In this document: positions 32,167-41,930 of the stretch, piece by piece
How positions within the stretch are numbered: position 1 is the first letter of the stretch
Layout: every line of letters begins with the position of its first letter
NCBI RefSeq assembly: GCF_000826145.2
Contig: NZ_LN651335.1
Coordinates: 1-64,000 of the forward strand
From: Sporosarcina koreensis
Lineage (GTDB): Bacteria; Bacillota; Bacilli; Bacillales_A; Planococcaceae
Length of the DNA: 64,000 nucleotides
Reading direction: 5' to 3'
The notes under the pieces: model-generated
Told to the model about the DNA's origin: nothing
The model's database searches: none
Seen by the model: the letters and a program-made list of their open reading frames with translations, nothing else
Program-made: the position numbers and the translations under genes

Positions 32167-32877
32167 ATGCAAAACAAAACGATCCTCGTCGTCGATGACG
32201 AGAAGCCGATTGCGGATATATTGGAATTCAACCTGAAGAAAGAAGGGTTCACCGTCTATACAGCATACGACGGAGACGAAGCGCTGGAGAAGGTGGAAGA
32301 GGTGCAGCCGGACATCATGCTGCTTGATATCATGCTGCCGAAACAGGACGGCATGGAAGTCTGCCGGGAAGTCCGGAAGAAGTACGACTTCCCGATCATC
32401 ATGCTGACAGCGAAAGATTCCGAGATCGACAAAGTGCTCGGCCTTGAGCTCGGGGCCGATGATTACGTGACCAAGCCGTTCGGGACACGGGAACTGATTG
32501 CCCGGGTCAAAGCGAACTTGCGGCGCCATCAGAAGACCGCAGCCGATGAAGCGGAAGAGGAAACGAACGATATCACCGTCGGCAGCCTTGTCATCCAGCC
32601 GGATGCCTACCTCGCACAAAAACGCGGGGAGACGATCGAACTGACCCACCGGGAGTTCGAACTGCTGCATTACCTGGCAAACCACATCGGCCAGGTGATG
32701 ACACGGGAGCACTTGCTGCAGACCGTCTGGGGCTACGACTATTTCGGCGATGTCCGGACAGTCGACGTGACCATCCGCAGACTTCGCGAGAAGATCGAAG
32801 ACACACCGAGCCATCCGACCTGGATCGTGACGCGCCGGGGTGTCGGGTATTATCTGCGCGATCCGGAACAGGACTGA
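32167..32877 (+). CDS. walR: two-component response regulator WalR
   Basis: A 236-residue OmpR-type regulator of cell-wall metabolism and autolysin genes, essential in most Firmicutes. The receiver domain starts [16 protein letters not shown], with the phospho-acceptor aspartate (D54) in [12 protein letters not shown] and the lysine in DYVTKPFG. The winged helix holds [13 protein letters not shown] and [17 protein letters not shown]. The frame is open 26 codons upstream, but the ATG at 32167 gives the standard start. walK follows in 3 bp. Confidence 0.98.
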   Translation: MQNKTILVVDDEKPIADILEFNLKKEGFTVYTAYDGDEALEKVEEVQPDIMLLDIMLPKQDGMEVCREVRKKYDFPIIMLTAKDSEIDKVLGLELGADDYVTKPFGTRELIARVKANLRRHQKTAADEAEEETNDITVGSLVIQPDAYLAQKRGETIELTHREFELLHYLANHIGQVMTREHLLQTVWGYDYFGDVRTVDVTIRRLREKIEDTPSHPTWIVTRRGVGYYLRDPEQD

Positions 32878-32880
32878 TCC

Positions 32881-34713
32881 ATGCGGAAAACAGGATTCTT
32901 CAACTCCATCCATGTGAAGTTCATCCTGATCTACGTCATGCTCATCCTGCTGGCGCTGCAGATCATCGGCCTGTACTTCTCAAGCGGTCTGGAGTCAACA
33001 TTAAAGGAGAATTTCACAAACTCCATTCAGGACCGCATCAACCTGGTGGAGTTCAGCGTGAGGGAAGAGATGCTGAAGGAACGGACAGCAGATGATCCAT
33101 CCCAGGAGTCAAGCCTGCGGACCGTCCTGACAGGCTTCAGTTCGAATGATATCAACGAAGTCCTTGTCGTCGATTCGAAGTACAGGATACTGGCTTCTTC
33201 CGTATACGACCATCAAAAATCGCTCGTCGGGCGTAAGTCGACCGATGATACTGTCAAACGGACGATCATCTCGGAAACTCCATCCCAGCCGGTCACGCGA
33301 TTTGATAAGAGTACGGAGAAACGGGTCATGATCCAGGCATTCCCGATCATGGACGGCATGGAAGTGATCGGCGCCCTCTATGTCGAGTCAAATATCGAGA
33401 ACGTGTTCACCCAGATCGATCAAATCAACCGGATCCTTGCGGGCGGCGCCGCCGTCTCCCTCACCATCACGATTATCATCGGCATCTTCATCGCCCAGAC
33501 GTTCACACGGCCGATCTCCGATATGAGACGTCAGGCGCAGGCGATGGCGAAAGGGAACTTCTCCCGTAAAGTAAAGGTATACGGGAACGATGAGATGGGG
33601 CAGCTCGCCATTGCGTTCAACCATCTGACGAACCAGCTGCTCGAGTCACAGTCGACGACAGAAGCCGAGCGGCGGAAGCTCGCCTCGGTCCTTGAAAACA
33701 TGACGGACGGCGTCATCTCGACGGACCGCAAAGGACGTGTCAGCCTCATCAACGATTCGGCACTCGGCATGCTCGGGATGACGAGTGATCTCGTCTTGAA
33801 CCGGCCGATCACGAACCTGCTCGGCATCGAGAAGGAGTACTCCTTCGAAGATCTGATCGAAATGCGCGAGTCCATACCGCTCGATTTCAGCACGGAGACG
33901 GAACCTTCCATCCTGCGTGCTACGTTCTCTGTCACCCAGCGCGAAACGGGGTTCGTTAACGGACTGATCATCGTGCTGCACGACAATACGGAACAGGAGA
34001 AGATCGACATGGAGCGCCGCGAGTTCGTCTCGAACGTCTCGCATGAGTTGCGGACACCATTGACGACGATGCGGAGTTATCTGGAAGCATTGGCGGACGG
34101 TGCCTGGAAAAATGAAGATATCGCGCCGGCTTTCCTGAATGTCACTCAGACGGAAACGGAGCGGATGATCCGCCTCGTCAACGATCTGCTCAAGCTCTCC
34201 CGGATGGACAGCAACGAATACGAGCTGAATACCGAATGGGTCGACTTCAATACGTTCTTCACCTCGATCATCGATCGATTTGAATTCTCGAAGTCCGAGA
34301 ATGTCAGCTTCCGGCGCATCATTCCGCCGGACGACCTGTTCGTCGAGATCGATACGGACAAACTGACGCAGGTCATCGACAATATCATCTCGAACGCCTT
34401 GAAGTATTCGCCGGACGGCGGCATCGTCCGCTTCCATGTGGCGGTTCTCGAAGGCGAGATCCGGATCAGCATCTCGGACGAAGGGATGGGCATTCCGCCA
34501 TCGAACGTCAACCGCATCTTCGACCGGTTCTACCGGGCGGACAAAGCGCGCTCCCGGGCGATGGGCGGTACCGGCCTCGGCCTCGCGATCGCCAAAGAGA
34601 TGATCAATGCCCACGGCGGCAAGATCTGGGCGCACAGTGTGGAAGGGGAAGGCACGACGATCTTCTTCACCCTGCCATACGAACAGCATGATGATGGGGA
34701 GTGGGATGTATGA
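32881..34713 (+). CDS. walK: sensor histidine kinase WalK
   Basis: A 610-residue membrane kinase that phosphorylates WalR. Membrane helices at about 13-32 and 183-203 flank an extracytoplasmic sensor domain. HAMP, then PAS (about 260-370), then HisKA with H388 in FVSNVSHELRTPLTTM, then the ATPase domain follow. The ATPase boxes are DNIISNALKYSPDGG, DEGMGIP and GTGLGLAIAKEM. It starts 3 bp after walR and overlaps walH by 4 bp (ATGA type). Confidence 0.98.
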   Translation: MRKTGFFNSIHVKFILIYVMLILLALQIIGLYFSSGLESTLKENFTNSIQDRINLVEFSVREEMLKERTADDPSQESSLRTVLTGFSSNDINEVLVVDSKYRILASSVYDHQKSLVGRKSTDDTVKRTIISETPSQPVTRFDKSTEKRVMIQAFPIMDGMEVIGALYVESNIENVFTQIDQINRILAGGAAVSLTITIIIGIFIAQTFTRPISDMRRQAQAMAKGNFSRKVKVYGNDEMGQLAIAFNHLTNQLLESQSTTEAERRKLASVLENMTDGVISTDRKGRVSLINDSALGMLGMTSDLVLNRPITNLLGIEKEYSFEDLIEMRESIPLDFSTETEPSILRATFSVTQRETGFVNGLIIVLHDNTEQEKIDMERREFVSNVSHELRTPLTTMRSYLEALADGAWKNEDIAPAFLNVTQTETERMIRLVNDLLKLSRMDSNEYELNTEWVDFNTFFTSIIDRFEFSKSENVSFRRIIPPDDLFVEIDTDKLTQVIDNIISNALKYSPDGGIVRFHVAVLEGEIRISISDEGMGIPPSNVNRIFDRFYRADKARSRAMGGTGLGLAIAKEMINAHGGKIWAHSVEGEGTTIFFTLPYEQHDDGEWDV

Positions 34714-36044
34714 GACATATCGAAGCGATCAAGTCCGTAGTGCTGCTGCTGCTCGTCATACTCAGCATCACCTTCACATTCTCGATCTGGTCGTATGCGC
34801 CGAAATTCAAAACAATCGATTCGAACCAGGCGGTCGAGGGGTCCGTTACAAATGTAACGGATAAACGGCCGGTGTCAGATATCGTGCTTCCGTACAAATG
34901 GGTGTTCAAGCTAGGGGAAGACGACCTGCTCGGTACGACGGATCCTCAGGATATCGAGCCGGTCCTGTCTGAAATGATGAGGTGGAAGATGTTCGGGATG
35001 ACCGCTGTCGACCAGCAGATGACGCCAGCTGAACTGGATGCCCTTCTGAAACGCAGCAACCAGTACGTACTCTATTATCCGGGGGAAGTGCCGATCGGCG
35101 TCTATAAGGACGTCCTGGAAATCGAGGACAAGAACGTACCGGAAGTACTGTTCAACCGGCTTATCGTCAATTGGAACCCTGAAGACAGCCTCCCGGAAAT
35201 CCACTTTGTCAGTACGGTGAGCAAAACTCACTACAAGGCGAAAGTGAAGATGGAGGATACCCAGCAATTCCAGAAGTCCATCATCAAAAAAGGAAAACAG
35301 CTCGGCCGCTACAAGGAAGTGCCGGTGGATGAGACGAGAACCCTGACGGTGGCGGACGAACCGCTGGAACTGGACCACGCGACCTACATTGTGGAGGAGA
35401 TAAACCCGTCCCTGTTCAAGGACGCACTCTTCAACGACCCGAATGCAGTTAGGCGTAATCTCATCGATACGAATACCGAGGAATATGGGGATGACCATGC
35501 GTTCATGAACGTCAATACGAAGACCAAAGTGCTGCGGTTCGTCTACCCGCCGGACAGTCAGGAGCTGGCCATCCCGTCGGAACTGATGAGTACATCCATC
35601 GAATTTGTCAATGACCACAATGGCTGGACCGACGACTACCGCTATTCCTATATGAACCCGGTATCCCGCTATATCCAGTTCCAGCTGTATGACGGCGGCC
35701 TGCCGGTGTTCAGCGATATCCCGAATGAAACGGAGATCACAGAAATCCTCGGGGATAACCGGATCCATCAATATATCCGGCCGTACTACACATTGAATTC
35801 GCCTATTAAGACTTATAAGAAGACACTGCCCGCTGCTACAGAAGTAGCGAAGGTTCTGCAGGAATCCGATGAACTTGATGCCACCGGCCTTGAAGAAATC
35901 AAACCGGGTTATCTCATGTTCCATGATACGGAAACAGGCGTCATGAGGCTTGAGCCATACTGGTTCTACTACATCAAAGGGAATTGGGAAGTCTTCAAGG
36001 ACGTGCAGGCGCGGAAGGGAGGCGGCCTTCTTGGACTGGAGTAA
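34710..36044 (+). CDS. walH: WalK regulator WalH (YycH)
   Basis: A 444-residue protein with one N-terminal membrane anchor (about 8-27) and a large extracytoplasmic part. In B. subtilis YycH restrains WalK together with YycI; in Staphylococcus the pair activates it. It ends with FKDVQARKGGGLLGLE. A GTG three codons upstream is open, but GGGGAG lies eight bases before the ATG at 34710. It overlaps walK and walI. Confidence 0.93.
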   Translation: MRHIEAIKSVVLLLLVILSITFTFSIWSYAPKFKTIDSNQAVEGSVTNVTDKRPVSDIVLPYKWVFKLGEDDLLGTTDPQDIEPVLSEMMRWKMFGMTAVDQQMTPAELDALLKRSNQYVLYYPGEVPIGVYKDVLEIEDKNVPEVLFNRLIVNWNPEDSLPEIHFVSTVSKTHYKAKVKMEDTQQFQKSIIKKGKQLGRYKEVPVDETRTLTVADEPLELDHATYIVEEINPSLFKDALFNDPNAVRRNLIDTNTEEYGDDHAFMNVNTKTKVLRFVYPPDSQELAIPSELMSTSIEFVNDHNGWTDDYRYSYMNPVSRYIQFQLYDGGLPVFSDIPNETEITEILGDNRIHQYIRPYYTLNSPIKTYKKTLPAATEVAKVLQESDELDATGLEEIKPGYLMFHDTETGVMRLEPYWFYYIKGNWEVFKDVQARKGGGLLGLE

Positions 36045-36849
36045 AACCAAAACCATCTTCATCATTGTCTTTTCAATCCTTAACGTCTTCCTCTATTCTC
36101 TTTATCTGAACCGCAATGCGGACATTCAGAACGTGGAAGTGATGGGGAAGACGTCGATGGAGGAAATTCTGAAACAGGAAAAGATCAAGTACAAGCTGCC
36201 GCCGTTCATCGATAAGGAAGCCTCCTTCGTTTCAGCAGATATCGTGGATTTCAAGAAGGAGTCGCTGAAAGATCTGAAGGGCCAGAAGACATCCATTTCC
36301 GGAGATAACGTCCTGACATCCAGCCTGACGGACAAGCTGCCGCTGGAAGACGCGAAAAAGGATGACTTCAAAGCCTTCCTTTCGCAATATATCCTGAACG
36401 GCAGTGAATACGTCCTGTGGTCAATGGATGAAGACGAACAGCAAGCGGTCTTCTTCCAGCAATTCGACGGCCGGCCGATCTACTACAGCCCGAGTGCCAT
36501 GCTGACGGTCTCCTGGGATGACAAAGAGGAACTGAAGTCGTATGACCAGCGGATGCTGAAGAACTTTGCGAACTTCAATAAAAAAGACCTCCTGTCGCCT
36601 CTGGAGATCATCGGTTCGCTTGCATCACGAGGACTTTTGAAACAGGAATCCGAAGTGACCGATGTCAAGATGGGCTATTCCACGCTCGTGCGTCTGACGG
36701 AAACCCAAGTATTTGCACCGACCTGGGATGTTCAAGTAAAATTGAAGGATGGGGAAATCGAACATCACTTCCTCAACGCAAACGAAGGAAAAGTCATCGA
36801 GTTTCAACTCGACAAGGAGCCCCTTGATAACGAAGAGGAGCTCGGGTAA
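36031..36849 (+). CDS. walI: WalK regulator WalI (YycI)
   Basis: A 272-residue partner of WalH with one N-terminal membrane helix and an exported YycI domain. The start is TTG at 36031: MDWSKTKTIFIIVFSILNVF matches the family start exactly, and GGGAGG lies eight bases before it. The open frame upstream of this is the wrong frame of walH. It overlaps walH by 14 bp. The rest is rich in charged residues without a catalytic motif. Confidence 0.93.
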   Translation: MDWSKTKTIFIIVFSILNVFLYSLYLNRNADIQNVEVMGKTSMEEILKQEKIKYKLPPFIDKEASFVSADIVDFKKESLKDLKGQKTSISGDNVLTSSLTDKLPLEDAKKDDFKAFLSQYILNGSEYVLWSMDEDEQQAVFFQQFDGRPIYYSPSAMLTVSWDDKEELKSYDQRMLKNFANFNKKDLLSPLEIIGSLASRGLLKQESEVTDVKMGYSTLVRLTETQVFAPTWDVQVKLKDGEIEHHFLNANEGKVIEFQLDKEPLDNEEELG

Positions 36850-36863
36850 GGAGATAAAGAGCT

Positions 36864-37652
36864 ATGCGATTCAGCGTTCTTGCCAGTGGCAGCACTGGGA
36901 ATTCCATCTATATCGAAAATGACACGGGCGCTTACTTGGTCGACGCCGGATTCACCGCCAAGCGGATCGAAGCACAGCTTGCGAAAATCGGCCGTTCGAT
37001 GAAACATATAAATGCAATTTTTGTCACACACGAGCACAGCGATCACATCAAAGGTATCGGCGTACTCGCTCGGAAGCACGGTGTTCCGATCTACGCCAAC
37101 CAGAAAACATGGCAGGCGATGGACGGCCTGGTCGGGGAGATTCCGCTCGATCAGCGGTTCCAGTTCGACATGGAAACCGTCCAGTCGTTCGGCTCCCTGT
37201 CAGTCGAGTCGTTCGCCGTCTCTCATGATGCTGCCGATCCGATGTTCTACGTCTTCCATGAAGCGGACCGGAAACTCGCGATCATCACGGACACCGGCTA
37301 TGTCAGCGACCGGATGAAAGGCATCATCAAAAGCGCCGACTCGTTCGTCTTCGAATCGAACCACGACGTCGGCATGCTGCAGATGGGCCGCTACCCATGG
37401 AGCGTCAAACGCCGGATCCTGAGTGACGTCGGCCACGTCTCGAACGAGGACGCCGCCATCGCGATGAACGACGTCATCAGCCAGAAAGAGACCCAGATCT
37501 ACCTGTCTCACCTGAGCCGCGACAACAACATGAAGGACCTCGCCCGCATGAGCGTCGAACAGACACTGCAGACATGCGGCATCATAACCGGCGAATATGT
37601 CCATCTGCACGATACCGATGCAGAAAATCCGACCGATCTCGTCCTCGTGTGA
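36864..37652 (+). CDS. walJ: metallo-beta-lactamase fold hydrolase WalJ (YycJ)
   Basis: A 262-residue metallo-beta-lactamase-fold protein, the fifth gene of the wal operon. The metal motif is [14 protein letters not shown], with further ligands in SHDAADP and ESNHDVGML. Homologues have been linked to DNA repair and coordination of cell division with replication, with 5'-to-3' exonuclease activity reported; the cellular role is not settled. AAGGAG precedes the ATG. A strong terminator follows it. Confidence 0.95.
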   Translation: MRFSVLASGSTGNSIYIENDTGAYLVDAGFTAKRIEAQLAKIGRSMKHINAIFVTHEHSDHIKGIGVLARKHGVPIYANQKTWQAMDGLVGEIPLDQRFQFDMETVQSFGSLSVESFAVSHDAADPMFYVFHEADRKLAIITDTGYVSDRMKGIIKSADSFVFESNHDVGMLQMGRYPWSVKRRILSDVGHVSNEDAAIAMNDVISQKETQIYLSHLSRDNNMKDLARMSVEQTLQTCGIITGEYVHLHDTDAENPTDLVLV

Positions 37653-37657
37653 TTAGG

Positions 37658-37687
37658 AACCCCCGCAGCTGCGGGGGTTTTTGTTTT
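37658..37687 (+). terminator. wal operon terminator
   Basis: AACCCCCGCAGCTGCGGGGGTT followed by TTTGTTTT directly after walJ. Confidence 0.92.
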
Positions 37688-37700
37688 GACGGCGATGCGG

Positions 37701-37820
37701 CGATGCGCTCAAGCAGGCGGCGGAACGCTCAAGCAGGCGGCGATGCGCTCAAGCGGGCGGCGAAACGCTCAAGCGAGCGGCGGAACGCTCAAGCGGGCGA
37801 CAGAACGCTCAAGCTATCCC
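37701..37820. repeat. 20-bp-period tandem array with CGCTCAAGC core (array 1)
   Basis: Six contiguous 20-bp units, each with the core CGCTCAAGC followed by a GC-rich variable half such as AGGCGGCGGAA. The unit phase is exact from 37701 to 37820; the last unit diverges in its second half. It lies between the wal operon terminator and htrA. A short frame runs through it, but nothing supports translation. Related arrays are at 51680-51780 and 61374-61462. Confidence 0.85.
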
Positions 37821-37977
37821 GGCATCCGAGCAAGCCTGCTCACCTACTTCCTCTCCCTAATGGAACGATTCCTCCTCCCCTGACGTCTAAATTACCGAGA
37901 CCCCCTCTAATTCCATTTTAAAATCAGCAAATTGGGGTACAGTGGTAAGAGACAATTGAATCGAAAGGACGAGTGCC

Positions 37978-39300
37978 ATGGATGACTACAATCGAGAACG
38001 AGAAGAGGATCGGCTGCATCGGCCGACGGAACCGGACGCTGAACGGATGGCGGACACCCCCGAGCCGCTGACATCGCCGGAGGAGCCGGTGTACAGACGG
38101 CAGACCCCGCCGCCGCCCCCTGAACCGCCCAAGAAGAGAGGCGGCTTTTTGCCTGCCTTATTTGGTGCCATACTTGGCGGCCTGCTCGTGTGGCTGCTCA
38201 TGTTTGCGACAGGCGGAACGAAAGACGGAACGGTCGAGAAGACGGCAGGAACCGTCAAGGATACTCCGGGCAGCAGCCAGCAGGTGAGCGTCGACATCAG
38301 CAGTGACATCACGGACGTTGTCGGCAAATCACTCGACACAGTCGTCGGTATCACCAACCTGCAGAGCGGCCAGGATTTCTGGTCGCAGTCCTCTGCCCCG
38401 CAGTCCTCTGCCCCGCAGGCGATCGGTACGGGGTCAGGCGTCCTGTACAAAAAAGAGAACGGCAAAGCATACATCGTCACGAACCACCACGTGGTCGAGG
38501 ATGCGTATGCACTGGAAGTTTCTCTGGAAGACGGCACCAAGTTGAAAGGAGAACTGGTCGGCAGTGATATCTGGACGGACCTCGCTGTCGTGACTGTTGA
38601 CGCGAAAGATATCGGCGCGACGATTGAGTTCGGAGATTCGGATGCACTGAAGCGAGGAGAATCGGTCATCGCGATCGGGAACCCGCTCGGCGAAGGTTTC
38701 GCAGGATCCGTCACAGTCGGCGTCATCTCCGGCAAGGACCGCTCCATTCCGGTGGACCTGAACAATGACGGCAACATCGACTGGCAGGCGGATGTCCTCC
38801 AGACGGATGCAGCCATCAACCCCGGCAACTCCGGCGGTGCGCTTATCAACATGGCGGGCCAGCTGATCGGCATCAACTCCATGAAGATTTCTGAAGAAAC
38901 GGTCGAAGGGATCGGCCTCGCCATCCCGATCAATCTGGCGCTGCCAATTATCGAGCAGCTGGAAGAGACCGGCGAAGTGAACCGGCCGACGATGGGCGTC
39001 TCCCTGCTCGACCTGCGCACGATACCGGCCCAGCAGCAGGATGTTCTCAAGCTGCCGAAAGATGTGAAAGACGGCGTCGTTGTCACAGAAGTGTTCCGGA
39101 ATACTCCGGCTCAGACAGCAGGCGTTGAAAAGTATGATACAATAGTGGAAATGGATGGGGAGAAGATCACCAATATGGTCGAACTCCGGAAACACCTGTA
39201 CAACGAGAAGCGGGTCGGCGACAAGATGACCATGAAAGTGTACCGGGACGGCAAGCCTGTTACAATTGACATGGTGCTGAAAGACGGCAACTCGTTCTGA
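37978..39300 (+). CDS. htrA: HtrA-like serine protease (YycK/HtrC)
   Basis: A 440-residue membrane-anchored protease of the DegP/HtrA family for damaged exported proteins. A proline-rich cytoplasmic head (PPPPPEPPKK) precedes one membrane helix (about 58-78). The trypsin-like domain has the triad H in TNHHVVEDA, D in SDIWTDLAVV and S in NPGNSGGALI. A PDZ domain closes the protein. AAAGGACGAG precedes the ATG. It follows the wal operon, as in Bacillales, but behind a terminator and repeat array, so it is probably separately transcribed. Confidence 0.96.
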   Translation: MDDYNREREEDRLHRPTEPDAERMADTPEPLTSPEEPVYRRQTPPPPPEPPKKRGGFLPALFGAILGGLLVWLLMFATGGTKDGTVEKTAGTVKDTPGSSQQVSVDISSDITDVVGKSLDTVVGITNLQSGQDFWSQSSAPQSSAPQAIGTGSGVLYKKENGKAYIVTNHHVVEDAYALEVSLEDGTKLKGELVGSDIWTDLAVVTVDAKDIGATIEFGDSDALKRGESVIAIGNPLGEGFAGSVTVGVISGKDRSIPVDLNNDGNIDWQADVLQTDAAINPGNSGGALINMAGQLIGINSMKISEETVEGIGLAIPINLALPIIEQLEETGEVNRPTMGVSLLDLRTIPAQQQDVLKLPKDVKDGVVVTEVFRNTPAQTAGVEKYDTIVEMDGEKITNMVELRKHLYNEKRVGDKMTMKVYRDGKPVTIDMVLKDGNSF

Positions 39301-39306
39301 TGCACA

Positions 39307-39685
39307 TGTGCATAACCAAAACCGTTTAGTTATCCACAGCAGGCACGATAGCAGAGAAAGCGCTATTGTGCCTGCTTTTTTTATCAACAAAACCGGGTTT
39401 GTGGATAAAACAGAAAATTTGTGCATAAGTGTGTGGGGAAAATAAAATACGGAAGAGGCGGTAGAATTGAATATTTATAGCTGTGAAAGCCATATAAACC
39501 GGGCACTTGACGAGTACGTTGCAAACGAGGGAACATTTCCTGCCATGGAACCTGTCAAAAAAGATGTCAAGTTATCCACAACATGCAGTTACTGTGACCA
39601 GGTCCCAATATATATTGTGACGAACGTACAATCGGACACAACATCTAGCTGACTGTGTGGATATGTGCATAACTATTGTGAATAA
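39307..39685. promoter_or_regulatory. DnaA-box cluster around yyzF and upstream of rlmH
   Basis: Seven exact TTATNCACA boxes occur in 380 bp: 39307-39315 (-), 39330-39338 (+), 39400-39408 (-), 39420-39428 (-), 39572-39580 (+), 39664-39672 (-) and 39677-39685 (-). A one-mismatch box is at 39656-39664. Some lie inside yyzF. B. subtilis is known, as I recall, to have a DnaA-box cluster at the same gene (yydA, now rlmH). Confidence 0.88.
39467..39652 (+). CDS. yyzF: CxxH/CxxC protein YyzF
   Basis: A 61-residue protein with an N-terminal CESH and a C-terminal CSYC, the pattern that names the family. The four ligands could hold a metal ion. The function is unknown. The start is TTG, with GAGGCGG eight bases upstream, giving [18 protein letters not shown]. 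It sits between htrA and rlmH as in other Bacillales, and the gene is crossed by DnaA boxes. Confidence 0.85.
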   Translation: MNIYSCESHINRALDEYVANEGTFPAMEPVKKDVKLSTTCSYCDQVPIYIVTNVQSDTTSS

Positions 39686-39710
39686 CTTTTCAAAAAAGGT
39701 GGACAACGCT

Positions 39711-40190
39711 GTGAATATTACAATCATAACAGTCGGAAAACTGAAAGAGAAATACTTGAAGATGGGCATCGAGGAATATACGAAGCGGCTTGGCGCATAT
39801 GCGAAAATCGATCTGATCGAAGTCGCAGACGAAAAAGCCCCCGAACAGCTGAGTGAGGCAGACATGGACATCGTCAAAAAGAAGGAGGGAGACCGCATCC
39901 TCGCGAAAATCTCCCCGGACGCGCATGTCATCGCCCTCGCCATCGAAGGCAAACAAAAAACATCCGAACAGCTCGCCGACACCCTGCAGTCGCTCATGAC
40001 GTACGGCAAAAGCAAAATCACCTTCGTCATCGGCGGCTCACTCGGCCTGCATGCAGATGTGTACAAGCGTGCGGATGAGCTGCTGTCGTTCTCGAAAATG
40101 ACGTTCCCGCATCAGCTGATGAAGCTGATCCTGCTGGAGCAGGTGTACCGGGGATTTCGGATTATGCGGGGGGAACCGTATCATAAATAG
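39711..40190 (+). CDS. rlmH: 23S rRNA pseudouridine(1915)-N3 methyltransferase
   Basis: A 159-residue SPOUT-class methyltransferase acting on pseudouridine 1915 of 23S rRNA in the 70S ribosome. The SAM-binding trefoil knot is seen in FVIGGSLGL and the C-terminal [19 protein letters not shown]. The frame is open further upstream, but the GTG at 39711 has AAGGTGG eight bases before it and gives the exact family length. It is the last gene of the conserved origin block; the next genes differ in composition. Confidence 0.97.
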   Translation: MNITIITVGKLKEKYLKMGIEEYTKRLGAYAKIDLIEVADEKAPEQLSEADMDIVKKKEGDRILAKISPDAHVIALAIEGKQKTSEQLADTLQSLMTYGKSKITFVIGGSLGLHADVYKRADELLSFSKMTFPHQLMKLILLEQVYRGFRIMRGEPYHK

Positions 40191-40360
40191 AAGTGAAGGG
40201 ATGCCGAAGGTAATGTAATAGTTTTTTGAACTTGTAAGTTTTCCTTAGTAGTTCAACCCATTAGTCCAGAGAGAGAGTAACGAGAGACAAAGAAGGTTAT
40301 CTAAATAACAGCTGGCAGACGGAAAGGCTGACTTATTACCCAATGAAAGGTAGTGATCCC

Positions 40361-41860
40361 ATGACCCAATCCATCTGCATCCTCGGCGGCGGCATCAGCG
40401 GGCTGACGGCGGGGGCGTTTCTGGCGCAGGCGGGGTGCCGGGTGACGGTGCTGGAGAAGGCGAAGACGGTGGGCGGTTCGGCGGGGGCATATGTGCGGCA
40501 GGACCGGCGGTTTCCGGCGGGGGCGACGGTGGCGTTCGGGCTGGAGGACGGCGGGCTCCTGACGGGACTGTTCGGCGGTCTCGGAATCGAGGTGCCCGCG
40601 GTGCGGCTTGCGCACCCGATGGATGTGGTGCTGCCGGATCGGACGGTGTCGGTGTACCAGGACCGGCTGCGGTGGAAGGCGGAGCTGGCCCGGGTGTTTC
40701 CGGAAAGGGCGGCGGAGGTGCTGGCGTTCTGGAAGGAGCTGTCACAGATCGGCGGGACGGTGTTCGGTGTGACGGCGACGGGCGTGTCGCTGCCGGTGCG
40801 CCGGCTGTATGATCTCGGCCACTTGCCGGGGTACGCGCTGCGTCACCCGGCGCGGCTGCTGCCGGTCGCCCGCCGTGCGCTCTGGACGGTCGGGGATCTG
40901 CTGAACGCCCACGGACTCGGGTCGTATGCGCCGTTCCGGCAATTCCTGGATGCGCAGCTGATGGATGCGGCGCAGACGGATTGCGGTCACGCGGCACTGC
41001 TGCCGGCGAGTCTTGCACTCGACATTTACCGGCGGGGCAGCTACTTCGTCGAGGGCGGTCTCGGGCAGCTGAGTGAGCTGCTGGCAGACCGGATCCGCGG
41101 GCTTGGCGGGGAAGTCGTGATGAGTTCCCCAGTGACGTCTCTCATCCGGGAGGATTCGAGCTGGCGGGTTGTGACCCGGAAACGCAGCGACCTATATGAC
41201 GTGGTCCTTAACAGCACGGGTGTGTCGTTCGGCATCGGAACGAGCCATGCGGAGGACGATGCGTTCTCGTGGGGGGCGTTCCGGATCGACGCGGTGCTGG
41301 ATGAGCGATTTGCTGAGGAGCACCTGGCCGGCCGGACGCTGCCGTTCGCGCTGCAGATCCAACCGGCAGCTGGACACCCGGTCTACGAGGCAGGCGGCCA
41401 CGGACCAGTGTACGTTACGTTCCTGCCGTCTGCAGACGGGCATGGTGAACCGATCAATGGCGAAATCATGATGACCTGTTCCATCCATACGGAGCCCGGC
41501 GGCTGGGAACGGCGGCCGAAGGAGATATATGCCGAGAAAAAACGGGCATTGGCGGATGCGATGCTTGCCGCAATCGAAGACGTGATGCCGATCGAGCGCT
41601 ATGTGCATCGCTCGGACGCGGGAACACCGGCGACCTATGACCGCTATATCGGCAAGACGGCGGTCGGCGGGTTCCCCCTGACCGTGCGGAATGCCATTCT
41701 CCAGCCGAACAGCGTGCGCTCGCCGCTGCCGGATTTCTACCTGGCCGGCGAGCAGTCGTTTCCCGGCCCGGGAACGCTGTCGTCTGCGCTGAGCGGTTAC
41801 CACGCGGCGCGCGCTATCCTCGGCGGCCGGATACACCCCTCCTTTTCAGGGTATAGATGA
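40361..41860 (+). CDS. phytoene desaturase-family FAD oxidoreductase
   Basis: A 499-residue flavoprotein of the CrtI/CrtN and retinol saturase group. The N-terminal FAD fold is ICILGGGISGLTAGAFLAQA and the C-terminal FAD contact is FYLAGEQSFPGPGTLSSALSG. The substrate is probably an isoprenoid or lipid, but no other carotenoid gene is nearby, so the reaction cannot be named. The first 700 bp are extremely rich in G and C compared with the rlmH gene before it, a sign of transfer or strong codon bias. I took the ATG at 40361 with AAAGG upstream rather than the ATG at 40343. Confidence 0.82.
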   Translation: MTQSICILGGGISGLTAGAFLAQAGCRVTVLEKAKTVGGSAGAYVRQDRRFPAGATVAFGLEDGGLLTGLFGGLGIEVPAVRLAHPMDVVLPDRTVSVYQDRLRWKAELARVFPERAAEVLAFWKELSQIGGTVFGVTATGVSLPVRRLYDLGHLPGYALRHPARLLPVARRALWTVGDLLNAHGLGSYAPFRQFLDAQLMDAAQTDCGHAALLPASLALDIYRRGSYFVEGGLGQLSELLADRIRGLGGEVVMSSPVTSLIREDSSWRVVTRKRSDLYDVVLNSTGVSFGIGTSHAEDDAFSWGAFRIDAVLDERFAEEHLAGRTLPFALQIQPAAGHPVYEAGGHGPVYVTFLPSADGHGEPINGEIMMTCSIHTEPGGWERRPKEIYAEKKRALADAMLAAIEDVMPIERYVHRSDAGTPATYDRYIGKTAVGGFPLTVRNAILQPNSVRSPLPDFYLAGEQSFPGPGTLSSALSGYHAARAILGGRIHPSFSGYR

Positions 41861-41930
41861 AACCAGAGCGCTGTCCGCGGTATGCAGGCAGCGGAACGGA
41901 TTCATTCATCCTATAAAGGAGGGTTTTTTC

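Noticed and set aside
37701-37820. Array 1 as a CRISPR array
   Set aside because: The repeats are only 9-10 bp with 10-11-bp variable parts, far shorter than CRISPR units, and no cas gene is in the window.
37686-37883. 65-codon frame through array 1
   Set aside because: The peptide is only a translation of the repeat, with no ribosome site.
40395-41018. Proline- and alanine-rich 207-codon minus-strand frame in the CrtI-like gene
   Set aside because: It is an effect of very high GC, which removes stops on the opposite strand. The low-complexity product has no start signals.
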